64,000 bases of DNA from Leptodactylus fallax. Lineage: Eukaryota > Chordata > Amphibia > Anura > Leptodactylidae. Below, piece by piece: positions 44,456 through 57,349 of the stretch. The stretch covers positions 1,364,001 through 1,428,000 of the forward strand of contig CAMRHE010000133.1 of assembly GCA_947044405.1 (NCBI GenBank), given 5' to 3'. Numbering within the stretch: position 1 is the stretch's first letter; every line of letters starts with the position of its first letter. The notes beneath the pieces are model-generated. The model did not search any database. It had not been told where the DNA came from and was given only the letters and a program-made list of their open reading frames with translations. Both the position numbers and the translations under genes were made by a program.

Positions 44456-45961
44456 CTTGTTCCTTTTTGGACTGGGTTCTGAGTCTGGAGCTTCTAAAAC
44501 TGGGTTTACTCCTTTTCCTTGTACCACCCCGACATCCTCTGGTTCTTTTGGTTTTAATAGGGTTAAGGGATCCTGGAGTTTCCTTTTTGGTCTTAACGGT
44601 GTGTAATAATCCGAAATTTTGGTCATTAAAAGATTTTCTTTTACATGATACGTGGCTAGGGGGGTGAGAGCTGGGGGTAAGCCTAAAAAAGATTCAGAGG
44701 TATTGTGTATAGAAACATTAATTTCAGACGGAATAGCAGGGATGGTAATGTTGGGAGGAGTGGTGGGTATAAGGTTATGGATTTGAGCTGAGGATAAGGG
44801 GGTATCATAAATAGTAATTAGAGAGTCCTCAAGATCAATATCAGAAATAACTGTATTGTCTTGATGGATCATGGCACTTGAGGTTTTTTGATGCATCATA
44901 ACATTTGTGGAATCTTGGTGACTCACAACACTTATGGTTTTTTGAGGCATCACAGTATTTATAGGGTCTTGATGAATCATGGCACTTGTGGAAGAGGTCT
45001 TAACGACTTCTGCAAATGTATTAGCTGGGAATGCTAAAGAGGTTCTAGGTGAACTTTCAGGTTTAGCCTTGGTATTGTGGACACTGGGTTTAAGAACAGT
45101 GTTAGATTTGGTGTACTGATCACGTAAGGAATGATAAGGTGAATGGTTGAAATTATTGGTATTCTTTTTGTGCAATTTATTATTGCTGTTAAAAAATGTA
45201 GTTCTTTTATTTAGAGTATGATGTTGGTGTGAGTTGATTTGTTGGGATTTCTTATTTAGAAATTTTAAGGACATAAGAGGTACTGGCCTAATATTACCCA
45301 ATTTAGAGGCATCTAAATTGGATCCTCTAGGCACAGTTTTCCTCTTATTAGTTGATACAATATCTTTGGCAATGGATTTTTGCCAATATTTAACGTTTTG
45401 GGCTTGGTAATCTTTACGGTCACGCCAGAGTTTACCAGATTTTACCTCTAAGGACTCTCGTTCAAGATTGAGGAGTCGGGTGGTAAGGGATCGGTTCAAT
45501 CTTGTAAACTCTGGGTGATCTTTATGTGACTCTAATTCAGAAATAGCAATTAATATATTAGAATGTAAAGTAGATGATAGAGATTGTCTTTTTTGGGACA
45601 GCCTGTCAATGAGTCCAATAGCGCATTGATGCAGAAACTGGTCCCATTCCTTGGAGAATATTGGGTCATTAGGGAACGGAGAGTCAAATCTGAGACGCAA
45701 GCCTCTGGGTACGATGTTTTCTTGTAAGTATATTAGCAGAAATTTGTGGTCCAAACAATGTCGTAATTCGTCCTTGCATAAATTTTCCAGTTTGGTAAAC
45801 ATTGTAATCAAATCAGGTGTAGGTAAATGATTTTGTCCAGTACCTTGACCCATGTTAATTGTGTTGGAATTGGTGAAGGCTACATCTTCCCTCGGTCTCT
45901 GATGTGTATACTGTGTAACCAAATCATCCCGTCTGTGACGGTGTAGTTGAATGAATTCCAT
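44444..45961 (-). CDS. Penelope-like element ORF1 protein, 505 aa
   Basis: The longest reading frame in the window: ATG at 45961 (MEFIQLHRHRRDDLVTQYTH) to a stop after SPKRNKKEL. Residues about 50-130 contain a block around QENIVPRGLRLRF and FSKEWDQFLHQCAIGLIDRL, the style of the first ORF of vertebrate Penelope-like elements. Residues 130-215 are charged and likely helical (LNLERESLEVKSGKLWRDRK). The C-terminal half is Ser/Thr/Asn/Pro-rich and has an internal repeat (three or four SAMIHQD-/VMPQKT-/VMMHQKTSS-like units, about residues 330-375), and it ends in a basic stretch suited to nucleic-acid binding. It is uninterrupted although the downstream RT is broken. The role is inferred (RNA binding or scaffold). 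It is followed by the RT remnant in another frame. Confidence 0.75.
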   Translation of the reverse strand: MEFIQLHRHRRDDLVTQYTHQRPREDVAFTNSNTINMGQGTGQNHLPTPDLITMFTKLENLCKDELRHCLDHKFLLIYLQENIVPRGLRLRFDSPFPNDPIFSKEWDQFLHQCAIGLIDRLSQKRQSLSSTLHSNILIAISELESHKDHPEFTRLNRSLTTRLLNLERESLEVKSGKLWRDRKDYQAQNVKYWQKSIAKDIVSTNKRKTVPRGSNLDASKLGNIRPVPLMSLKFLNKKSQQINSHQHHTLNKRTTFFNSNNKLHKKNTNNFNHSPYHSLRDQYTKSNTVLKPSVHNTKAKPESSPRTSLAFPANTFAEVVKTSSTSAMIHQDPINTVMPQKTISVVSHQDSTNVMMHQKTSSAMIHQDNTVISDIDLEDSLITIYDTPLSSAQIHNLIPTTPPNITIPAIPSEINVSIHNTSESFLGLPPALTPLATYHVKENLLMTKISDYYTPLRPKRKLQDPLTLLKPKEPEDVGVVQGKGVNPVLEAPDSEPSPKRNKKEL

Positions 45962-46344
45962 ATGTTTTGTCAGATGAAATGGAAGCTGCTACTGCGCTGG
46001 GACGCCTTAAGGAGATCTCCCTGATGTCCTGATGCCCACACACCAGCCGGTGGTGGTTATACTATGTGTAGAAAGAAATAAAAAGAAAAAACAACGCAGA
46101 GCGCTAATAGTGTAAAACCAAAGGATGATAGATATCAGAACACTGATACAAATTGCTCACCTTGGTGGGTTGTGATCAGCTCACAACAACTTAGTAGGCA
46201 TGTGGTATGAAGCACGTGTGGAAGAATCCAGATGCAGGTAAAAAATAGGAGGAAGATGAGCGCTGGTCCAGAATAAATGTAGTCTTTAATCCAATAAAAC
46301 ACACGACGCGTTTCGGGACAAGCCCTTTTTCGAGTGTGCATAAT
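45962..46344 (-). other. 5' leader of the minus Penelope-like copy
   Basis: Between the ORF1 start and the dimer junction lie about 380 bp without coding, present only in the minus copy. It contains GCGCTCTGCG and the hammerhead-like sequence at 46300-46338. It probably corresponds to the 5' untranslated (pseudo-LTR) part of the element. Confidence 0.5.
46300..46338 (-). ncRNA. Degenerate hammerhead-ribozyme-like sequence
   Basis: Read on the minus strand: CACAC, then TCGAAAAA, then GGGCTTGTCCC, then GAAACGCGTC, then GTGTG. CACAC/GTGTG can form stem I, GGG/CCC stem II, and GAAAC-GCG-TC fits the 3' core and cleavage site of the minimal hammerheads known in Penelope-like elements. The 5' core should read CTGATGA and does not, so self-cleavage is unlikely for this copy. 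Confidence 0.45.
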
Positions 46345-47193
46345 ATTAGGCCAGTACCTCTTATGTCCTTAAAATTTCTAAATAAGAAATCCCAACAAAC
46401 CAACTCACACCAACATCATACTCTAAATAAAAGAACTACATTTTTTAACAGCGATAATAAATTGCACAAAAAGAATACCAATAATTTCAACCATTCACCT
46501 TATCATTCCTTACGTGATCAGTACACCAAATCTAACACTGTTCTTAAACCCAGTGTCCACAATACCAAGGCTAAACCTGAAAGTCCACCTAGAACCTCTT
46601 TAGCATTCCCAGCTACTATATTTGCAGAAGTCGTTAAGACCTCTTCCACAAGTGCCATGATTCATCAAGACCCTATAAATACTGTGATGCCTCAAAAAAC
46701 CATAAGTGTTGTGAGTCACCAAGATTCCACAAATGTTATGATGCATCAAAAAACCTCAAGTGCCATGATCCATCAAGACAATACAGTTATTTCTGATATT
46801 GATCTTGAGGACTCTCTAATTACTATTTATGATACCCCCTTATCCTCAGCTCAAATCCATAACCTTATACCCACCACTCCTCCCAACATTACCATCCCTG
46901 CTATTCCGTCTGAAATTAATGTTTCTATACACAATACCTCTGAATCTTTTTTAGGCTTACCCCCAGCTCTCACCCCCCTAGCCACGTATCATGTAAAAGA
47001 AAATCTTTTAATGACCAAAATTTCGGATTATTACACACCGTTAAGACCAAAAAGGAAACTCCAGGATCCCTTAACCCTATTAAAACCAAAAGAACCAGAG
47101 GATGTCGGGGTGGTACAAGGAAAAGGAGTAAACCCAGTTTTAGAAGCTCCGGACTCAGAACCCAGTCCAAAAAGGAACAAGAAGGAACTGTAA
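46345..47193 (+). pseudogene. Penelope-like ORF1, 5'-truncated plus copy
   Basis: About 283 codons equal to the C-terminal part of the 505-aa ORF, starting at NIRPVPLMSLKFLNKKSQQ and ending SPKRNKKEL at the same stop. Differences are few (for example QQTNSH for QQINSH, NSDNK for NSNNK, PESPPRT for PESSPRT, ATIFAE for ANTFAE). The ATG at 46336 belongs to the junction and not to the element. High identity shows that the two copies arose close in time or from one source. Confidence 0.85.
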
Positions 47194-47345
47194 GAATTTT
47201 CAATCTATCTAACTACATTTTGAATAAAGACGAAATTAGCCTCCTTAACAAAGGCCTATCCTTTTGCCCAAAGCAGCCCATTAACGAGTTGGATCTTTAC
47301 ATTGATCTTCAGAAATTTATGCCACATCAGATGTCATGCAGATGA
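47190..47345 (+). pseudogene. Reverse transcriptase N-terminal remnant, plus copy
   Basis: In a frame overlapping the ORF1 stop, FNLSNYILNKDEISLLNKG and LSFCPKQPINELDLYIDLQK can be read (in steps), then F and MPHQMSCR before a stop. It keeps Glu where the minus copy has Lys (KDE against KDK), the more conserved state. It breaks 20-30 residues earlier than the minus copy. Confidence 0.7.
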
Positions 47346-47381
47346 ATGTCCTTGAGACCAAAACGTTCGGACTTTGACATC
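47330..47381 (+). ncRNA. Hammerhead-ribozyme-like sequence with paired stem I
   Basis: GATGTCA (47330) and TGACATC (47375-47381) are exact complements and would close stem I. Between them come CAGATGA (for CTGATGA), GTC-CTTGA-GAC as stem II, CAAAAC (for GAAAC) and GTTC as cleavage triplet region. The order stem I, core, stem II, core, short stem III, cleavage site, stem I is that of a type I hammerhead. Two core bases differ from consensus, so it is probably inactive. It lies just after the RT remnant of the plus copy. Confidence 0.45.
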
Positions 47382-47798
47382 GAATATCTAGATGCTTTAT
47401 TTTTGATTGGCTGTGTGTTTAATTTTTTTTATTTTTTTTTATATGAAGATTATCATATATTGATTTTCGGTGTGCTGAAGTATTATACTACAATTTGTGA
47501 CGGTACTCCCCAAATACTTTTTGGCACCCAACTATGGGAATAATTTGTTCCCTTGTAAGGAGTGCATATGTTTTGTATATATTAGCACACAATGCTGACT
47601 ATGTGTGTGTAATTGAGGATCCGGTGTGTAATTGCTGGTCAGTACTATAGAGGGGATGGTCAGTACTATTGAATTCCAGTGTCCATTCTATAATAGGACA
47701 CTTTTTACCTGAGAATATATATCTCTGTTCTGCGTTGAATTGAGCAAAGCAGAAATGGTTGTATGTGCGTCTAATTGATACAACCCATTATATAAGTA

Positions 47799-49410
<1,612 letters not shown>

Positions 49411-49529
49411 CCCTCATTCTGATGGTTCATTATCTGTTCTATGTCTTGTCCTCTTTTCTGTCTTTATTATTTTATCTTTGTGATTAGTAAAAGTTATATT
49501 TTACATTTTCCCTGAGATATCTATGATAC

Positions 49530-52138
49530 CCTATCCTTTGATTGAACTATTTATGACCTGATAGTGGAGACCACAGGTTTGACCTCCCTTTAATAAATAA
49601 AATGGGTCTTGCTTAAGACTTTGTACTGAAATCAAGATACCCACCCATGTGGTTTGTATGGCCTCCACCCCTCCCTTATAGCCTGCCTGCATAAACTGTT
49701 AATATTGAGATTGTGCTCTATGCACATCTATAATAAAGCTGAAGGGAGATACCGCCGGAGACGTCACTGACTATACCTCAAATCCTTCTCCCTCTCCCTG
49801 CAAATATCACAGACAATGCCGACTACACTCTCTAATAGAAGTTAATAAGATCTTTTCTAACTGGAAACAGTTAGTTTCCACCTTTACTCTACAAATTCCT
49901 TTAAGAATTTAAGATTCCTATGACAGAAATTCAACATGTTATTGCAACATGCTACTAAAACCCTCATCAGGCCACAAATCATATAACAACCACTTGGCTG
50001 CCACGTATAGACGAAGAAAGCAAAAACAACTCCCAACAGAGTATCACAAAATCATGAGTTTTTTTGGACATCTTGTTCCACACATCTCATGATATGTCAA
50101 GGCAGGAGGTGGGGGTTGTTTCAAGACCTTGGGAGGGTGAGGGTCTGCTAATGAACGGGGCAGCACTCCTCTATCAATAACCATAATGAGAACTCAGCAA
50201 TGCTCAGCAGAATCCACAGCACCTGCCCTCCCGCAGAAATGAGCTCATGTCCCGACTTAATGGCCGCCATAGCCAGTTAGCATCAATGCTGGTGCCAATC
50301 AAGTCAGGTCCCGTAACCTATCTGTGACCATTGATGTGATGGATAGAGAAGCCACCATAACAGTGGTGACTGTGTTATAAACTGGATGTGTATTATAGTA
50401 GCACACCCGATGGTAATTACTGTGCAAACATAGACAGCCAGGACAGAAGATACAAGAGGACGGCAGAATAGAGGCAGCGTTGCAGGGCCTCATTTTTCAA
50501 AGTATTTACGGAACTCCCAACTAAAGGTCTTGGCCAAAAGTTTGGGAACTACTGCCCTATTGGACAGCTACAGTACTGTATAAGTCAGTGGCCAACTCTA
50601 CAACATACCTTGCAATTTAGGATACAAGCCAAAACAGAGTCTTCTCCATGGGGAAGAGCCACCCATGTGCAGAAACCTGTTTTCGAGTTCTTACCCTTTA
50701 TCAGTGCAGGGTTGTCTAGGTGAGAGGCCACTGATATAGATCTAGAGGGAGGTACTGATTCGTCTTGTGGAGGTGAAAAGTTGGTATCAGGAATCTTATA
50801 GGTCAGGCAGTGCTTTCTGGGAAACAGAAATGCAAATTAGCTCTCGTCTAGGAGCAAGAAAGCAACCCCATTCAGTGGGGCTAGCTGCAAGTCCCTGCAT
50901 AGCCAGATGGCCAGGAGCGCTGCTATGCAGGGGATAACAATGAAGGGACTTCAGCACTGGTTCAGGATTGGTCAGGGTCTCACTGACCACAAAGTGATAG
51001 TCATATCCTAGGGATATACCATGACTTTACTAAATGGGAATACCCCTCTAACCAACTAGCTCCTCCTACTGTAGCCCTAAGAATCAGTATTGTAGGCCAG
51101 AGTTACCTGATAATAGTGTTATATCATGTCTAAATGATACAGTGATTCAATTAATACTAAGATTTATGGTGGTTAAAGTCTTTGGGTAACAAGCCATCTG
51201 TAGCGCCCCCAGTGACAGCTAATGTACCAAGTGCACGGTTCACACATGTATGAGGCCAGCTCTGCATCATTCAGGGCTTAAAACAGTACAACACTGTAGA
51301 GCGGGTAATACATCACATGGAAATTGGCCGTGTCATATTATATATAACTCAAAGCTCCATCATCATCATCATCAGTCAACGTATGAAGGCTTCTGCCCAG
51401 TGACTGAAATGATTCAATTTGTTTATTCAAAGAAGCATTTAAGAAATTGCATTTAGTTGATGGAGTAGTTCAATTAATTCCAATGAGATATGGCTTCTAC
51501 TATCTCATGGCAGGAAGAGCGATGATCCTGTGCGTGGCAACTGGCAGAATCCCCTACTCAGTAACATCTGGTTTATCCATATGTCTGTAGTGATATCATT
51601 GAGGCATGAAGCACTCGCTTCTTTTTGAAATGACTGAATTAATGCGGTGAAACCTCTACGATGACCACCTAAAATTTCACTAGATCGTTGGCTTCTAGTG
51701 GGATGTCCCTCACAAAAACTATGGCCAAAAATCTGTCACTGGATATTGTGTAGATAAGAGGGTGAGTCCTGGATGGGAAAGCTGCCCTGTTAAGAAGAAT
51801 ATTAGAGTGGAGGACGTACCTAGCTACAGAAGCCACACTTGAAGCTCCTGCGCCCCAATGAAAGATCTGTAACAGGGGCCCCAACCTACCATGTACTGTT
51901 TATTATACTGGTGTCTCCTACTCACAAAATACCAGAAGCTTTTGTACAAATTAGGTCATATAACGGGCAAATTAAGGGTGTCTATGGTAGAGGGTAGTTC
52001 TTTAGGTGGATCTAGGTTTCCATTGTAGGACATGACATCACCAATCCATGCCCCTATTACTTTTTATAAAGCTTTGAAGCAAATACATCTAGCCTGCAGC
52101 ATATGTAGATGAGACTTGCTCTCAGGTGCTGTCACCAT
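49530..52138. other. Unassigned region, 2.6 kb
   Basis: No exon recognised. Bases 49660-49800 (TATGGCCTCCACCCCTCC, CATCTATAATAAAGCTGAAG) could be the 3' part of an LTR with a poly(A) signal, but no LTR ends were found. A short CAT triplet run lies at 51358-51372. Confidence 0.35.
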
Positions 52139-52690
52139 TATTATTATTATTATTATTTATTTATATCGCACCATTAATTCCATGGTGCTGTACATTATTA
52201 TATTAATTCCATGGTGCTGTACATTATTATATTAATTCCATGGTGCTGTACATTATTATATTAATTCCATGGTGCTGTACATTATTATATTAATTCCATG
52301 GTGCTGTACATTAGTATATTAATTCCATGGTGCTTTACATTATTATATTAATTCCATGGTGCTGTACATTATTATATTAATTCCATGGTGCTGTACATTA
52401 TTATATTAATTCCATGGTGCTGTACATTATCATATTAATTCCATGGTGCTGTACATTATTATATTAATTCCATGGTGCTGTACATTATTATATTAATTCC
52501 ATGGTGCTGTACATTATTATATTAATTCCATGGTGCTGTACATTTGAGGATTTACATACGGTACACAAAATATACAAAACAAATATAATACTAACAGTGA
52601 TCACTGGCACAGTGGGACAGTAGAGCCCTGCCCGCAAGGGCTTACAATCTATGTGGGATCAAGACAGAAGGTGGGGGTAGAGGCTGTTCA
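52139..52690. repeat. Interspersed repeat whose 29-bp segment was amplified (13 copies)
   Basis: It starts with (TTA)n and TTTATTTATATCGCACCATT, then TTAATTCCATGGTGCTGTAC followed by ATTATTATA repeats every 29 bp (52173-52545). The unique right part holds GTGGGACAGTAGAGCCCTGC and CCGCAAGGGCTTACAATCTA. The non-repeated parts look like a widespread anuran interspersed repeat in which the ATTCCATGGTGCTGTACA segment normally occurs once. Confidence 0.88.
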
Positions 52691-53692
52691 GTTGGTGGTG
52701 TGGTGACAGATTACAGATGGTATGTGGTGCCTTATCTCCACTCAAATGAATCTTTATCTTACCTCTCACAATATGACTATGGGGGCAGAATTAATGAAGT
52801 CCCAAGACACCCTGGCTACCTGGATGCTGCAGGGTTCCGGAAATCTCATCTTCTCCATTGGCATACTTTCTCCCTTTTTGGGGGATGACAGCACTGTGAA
52901 TACTGGGCAGGTGGCTCTTGGAAGAGACTGACTTCTCTTCCATACAACAGGTGGTCTTGTCTGCTCCACTGCCAAAACAGAACTCACTAACTAACTGTAG
53001 TTGTCTTGTTTCGCTGGGAATGAACCAAGTCCCTTCAAACGGAAAGAGTGCCAGACCACAATGGATTACTCCAGGGAAAGGGGGGAACAAAGCTACAGTA
53101 TAGTGAAAGCTGCAAAACATACAAATTACACTTAAAACAGTATACACAAAACTATATCCAGACAATGGCACGCAAAATAATGTAAAAACAAACAAAAACA
53201 TTGTATCAGTATCCACTGGGATGCTGAATACATTGATGTGGATGGTGATTTGGACTCATACAGTGTCTAGACATGAGAGCAAAGGAGCAGCGGGTATTAA
53301 ACTTGTAGCTTAAGTCATGGAAGATTTTTTTTTCCATCGTGTGTAATATGTAATATAGACTTTTATGTGTTGCTCATTGGAGGTCGTCTAGAAGTACAAT
53401 GAAATCTGTTCCCCAGTAGAAAACCAGTGATTGAAGTGCAGTAGAAAAAAATCCTCATTTACGATTACTTCTCCATCCAAAAAACCATCCACAAGCCTAA
53501 GGCGTCTTGTGTCCATCATCTTGGGGATCAATTAGACTCTACATAACAAAACACAAGGATTTGTGAAAAGTTCAATAAGGATTAGAAGACTAAACTGTTC
53601 CTATCTATTTATACTTGAGAAAAAGGGGGAAAATTCATTCTGGATGTGACAACCATCTCCAACCTGAAATATCAATGAAATGAAAACAACTG
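52691..53692. other. Unassigned region, 1 kb
   Basis: Open frames of 60-140 codons on both strands at 52700-53216 lack domains and splice support. Style recalls retroelement untranslated DNA but nothing definite. Confidence 0.35.
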
Positions 53693-53740
53693 TATATAGG
53701 GCCAAAAGTTTGAGGATACCTGGCCATCGTCTAAAGGTGT
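53693..53740. mobile_element. Possible solo Tc1-type terminus
   Basis: TATATAGGGCCAAAAGTTTG, AGGATACCTGGCCATC resembles Tc1-type ends of the form TATATGG.CAAAAGT..GG..ACC. No partner end was found. Confidence 0.35.
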
Positions 53741-54064
53741 TTACGAGTCCCCCAAGAATTATCATAGCCAAAGGTGTCGGAAGCAGAGTTGCAGTACCCT
53801 AGAACCACCACTATACAGTGGATGCACCGACTGGATATTGATGACCTATCATTAAACAATGGATGCTACCGTGTTTTGGATGGGAATACAGTATATGGTC
53901 ATCAGTAGTCACCCACCTAGGGTGGCTAACTGGAGAGGATAGCCTTCACCTCCCTGCAGTCAGATGGAGTGGTATAAAGCACATTGGAAGAGGAAGGAGA
54001 TGGGGAAAATCAGATGACAAGAACTAAGACTGAATCTAGCATTCACTGGATCTATCCCTACATA

Positions 54065-54997
<933 letters not shown>

Positions 54998-54999
54998 TA

Positions 55000-55265
55000 T
55001 ATCATATCTCCACATCACCAACTCTAAAGAGATCCCTAATGGAAACCCTAATCTGCAATACTGACCCTAACCCAGACAACAGGAGCACTAGGACCCAGAG
55101 AGAAGAAAACCAAACGGAGCAAAGCCGATAAACCAATAAGGAATAAAAGAACAGATTCCTACAAGGAAACTAGGAAATAGAACTAACTACTGGAATGTAA
55201 CAATGCTACGCTAGGAACATTACTGGTCTGAAACAAAAGACTGGCACAGATAGAATATTACTGGA
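55000..55265. other. Unassigned sequence
   Basis: A-rich spacer; nothing recognised. Confidence 0.4.
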
Positions 55266-56797
55266 TTAACCCTTTAAGGACCCAGGGTAGTTTATACATT
55301 AATGCTCGGTGATTTTTTTCATATTTTCCCTGCTTGCCTTTCAAAATTCATAACTTTTTTATTTTTCTGTCGACATAGCTATGTGAGGGCTTATTCTTTG
55401 CATGACGAGTTGTACTTTCATTTGCCTCTATTTTGGGGTACATATAATGTTTTGATTGGAATTTATTAACGTTTTTGGGGGATCGATGTGAAATAACAGA
55501 CAATTCTATCATCATTTTTTGCATTTTGCTTTTACAGTGTTCACTCTGCATTAATAATGACATGGCAACATTGTCCGGAGGGTCAGTACAATTACGGCGA
55601 TACCAGATTTATATTGGTTTTGTTATGTTTTACCACTTTTGCAAATAAAACGTCACTTTTTGAAAATGAGCAATGTTCCTGGGGTCGTCGTATTCTGTAT
55701 TTTATTGACAGAGATATGTCAGGGCTCTTTATTTGCAGGACAAGTTGTACTTTTTATTGGTGCCAATGTTTGGTATGTATGAATTTTTTATCACTTTTTA
55801 TTGCTATTTTTTGGGCAAAGCGAGGTGACCAAAATACATTGTTAGGGACTCAGTGTTGTTTCTAACTAGGTATCCATTTTGTATACTGTTGTGTGACTTG
55901 TTGCTTCAGTAAGATGGTCTCGAGTGTAGGCGAAGGTCTACGCGTCCTGTCCGCATTGTCCGATATCAGATAAAATCCAGTCAGATCCTCCTGTTCTCCT
56001 ATGCAAGAAACACTTTCTCTGAAAATGACGTCCTGTGACTAAAGTTTTGATTCTTGTAGATGGTATGACTGGCTCTGGGCGGAGAGCCAGAAGATTCCTT
56101 TATAAACTGATAGGGGACTTCTCAATAAACAGAACTCATTTTACACGCTACCTGTCTGTGTGTTATGGCTTCTCCGAGCTCATATTGATTACCTGATTAG
56201 AAACTCGACAACATATCTCGGGGTCCCTTGTAATCCGCAACAACGTTACCTTGCGTATTGCGGTATATCTTTCTACGGGGTTTACTGTATGGAATAAATA
56301 ACACTATTTTTGGATAGTGGGGACTTACACGCACATGGGGACACCTAACATGTTTGGTTATTTTTTCAGTTCATGTTATGATTTTTTTAAATGTAAAGGT
56401 GTTTTTTTTTTAAACTTTTTATTATTTGTTTATTTTATTTTTATTTTTTTTACATAGTATTTCAGCACATTTCACAGGGAGTGGCAGTCAGGAGGCCATT
56501 GCTTGGCGTCCTGCCTGTCATGGCAACTCCTCGGCCCCTACAATCTATAGCAGAGGATCCAAGGGGTGGTGGGGGATCTTGCTCCCGGATCCCTTGGATG
56601 CCGCAATCATTATTGATCACGGCATCTAAGGGGTTATTCTGCCAGAGTCAGAGCCAATCCCAGGCCTCAGCTGTGTGTAATAGAGCCAAGTGGCAGAAAT
56701 AATGCCGCAGGCACAGCTCCTGTACAATTACGGTACTGAGCGTTAACTACACACTCAGCGCAATGTAACAGTACGGTTCAGAGCAGGAAGGGGTTAA
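55266..56797. mobile_element. Complete TTAA-bounded interspersed element split by an LTR
   Basis: Starts TTAACCCTTTAAGGACCCAG and ends GAGCAGGAAGGGGTTAA, so its ends are inverted repeats that include the TTAA. Interior matches 11602-12275 over several hundred bp and goes on with CATGGCAACTCCTCGGCCCC and GGCATCTAAGGGGTTATTCT. Removing the LTR at 55840-56242 restores continuity (AAAATACAT then ACGTTACC, followed by GGGGTTTACTGTATGGAATA). Probably a non-autonomous DNA transposon of a TTAA-targeting superfamily (Kolobok or piggyBac). Confidence 0.75.
55840..56242 (+). mobile_element. Solo LTR, about 403 bp, inserted in the TTAA element
   Basis: TGTTAGGGACTCAGTGTTG at the left and TAATCCGCAACA at the right give TG...CA ends. 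Flanks ACAT and ACGT form an approximate 4-bp duplication. TTTATAAAC near 56099 is a TATA-like box, and AATAAA at 56124 a poly(A) signal about 25 bp later. No internal retroviral or gag/pol sequence is present. The insertion interrupts sequence continuous in the family. ERV or gypsy type cannot be told apart. Confidence 0.65.
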
Positions 56798-57349
56798 ACA
56801 TACATAGCACGCACTATAACCGTCAAATTGAAAGAAACCAGGAGTTTTAAGAGAGCTAATGATTAAATAAGTCGAAACCCCCATCATGTGACTTACTGAA
56901 GGCTCAGCTGGGAGGAAATTGCCCAATAACAACCAAAAGTAATAGGTAGGAGATGAAGAACCAGCAGGAGCTCCCTTGCTGTCCATAATAGTATATGCCC
57001 CTGTTCTGGAATATTGACTTTTTGAATGAATGTACAAGCTGTGATATTGTACACTTTCATCTTCACATATGTTACTATATATAGTGGAGAATGGCATCAA
57101 TAATGATCAGGTTGTGGGATCAGCCCCGGGTATAGATTTTTCATTGTGACCCTGTTGCCTCAATTGTCTATACATAATACAGGAAATAGTATGTGACTCA
57201 TAATGACAAACTTTAAGGCTGGTTTGTAATGTCACAAAGCTTTAACCTTGGTGACAGCTATAGTAATGAATGTATTTGGTGCCTTTTGTGTTACATTAGA
57301 AGGGTTAAAATAACCATCAGAATCTCAACTCATTTGACAGGACGGCCAA
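56798..57349. other. Unassigned sequence
   Basis: Nothing recognised. Confidence 0.4.

Noticed and set aside
44444..44470. Programmed -1 frameshift between ORF1 and RT
   Set aside because: The RT frame is right for a shift, but no canonical X-XXY-YYZ slippery heptamer or clear pseudoknot is seen just before the stop, so I list only the frame overlap.
44434..44667. 77-codon plus-strand ORF (twin at 46970-47203 on the minus strand)
   Set aside because: Antisense shadow of the C-terminal part of the Penelope-like ORF1; it occurs twice only because ORF1 does.
46336..46344. ATG at 46336 as the true start of a separate 285-aa gene
   Set aside because: The ATG lies in the junction sequence derived from the other copy's leader; the frame is a 5'-truncated ORF1.
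52791..53216. 141-codon minus-strand ORF
   Set aside because: Hydrophobic residues follow from TTT/TTG-rich DNA; no domain, no promoter or splice support.
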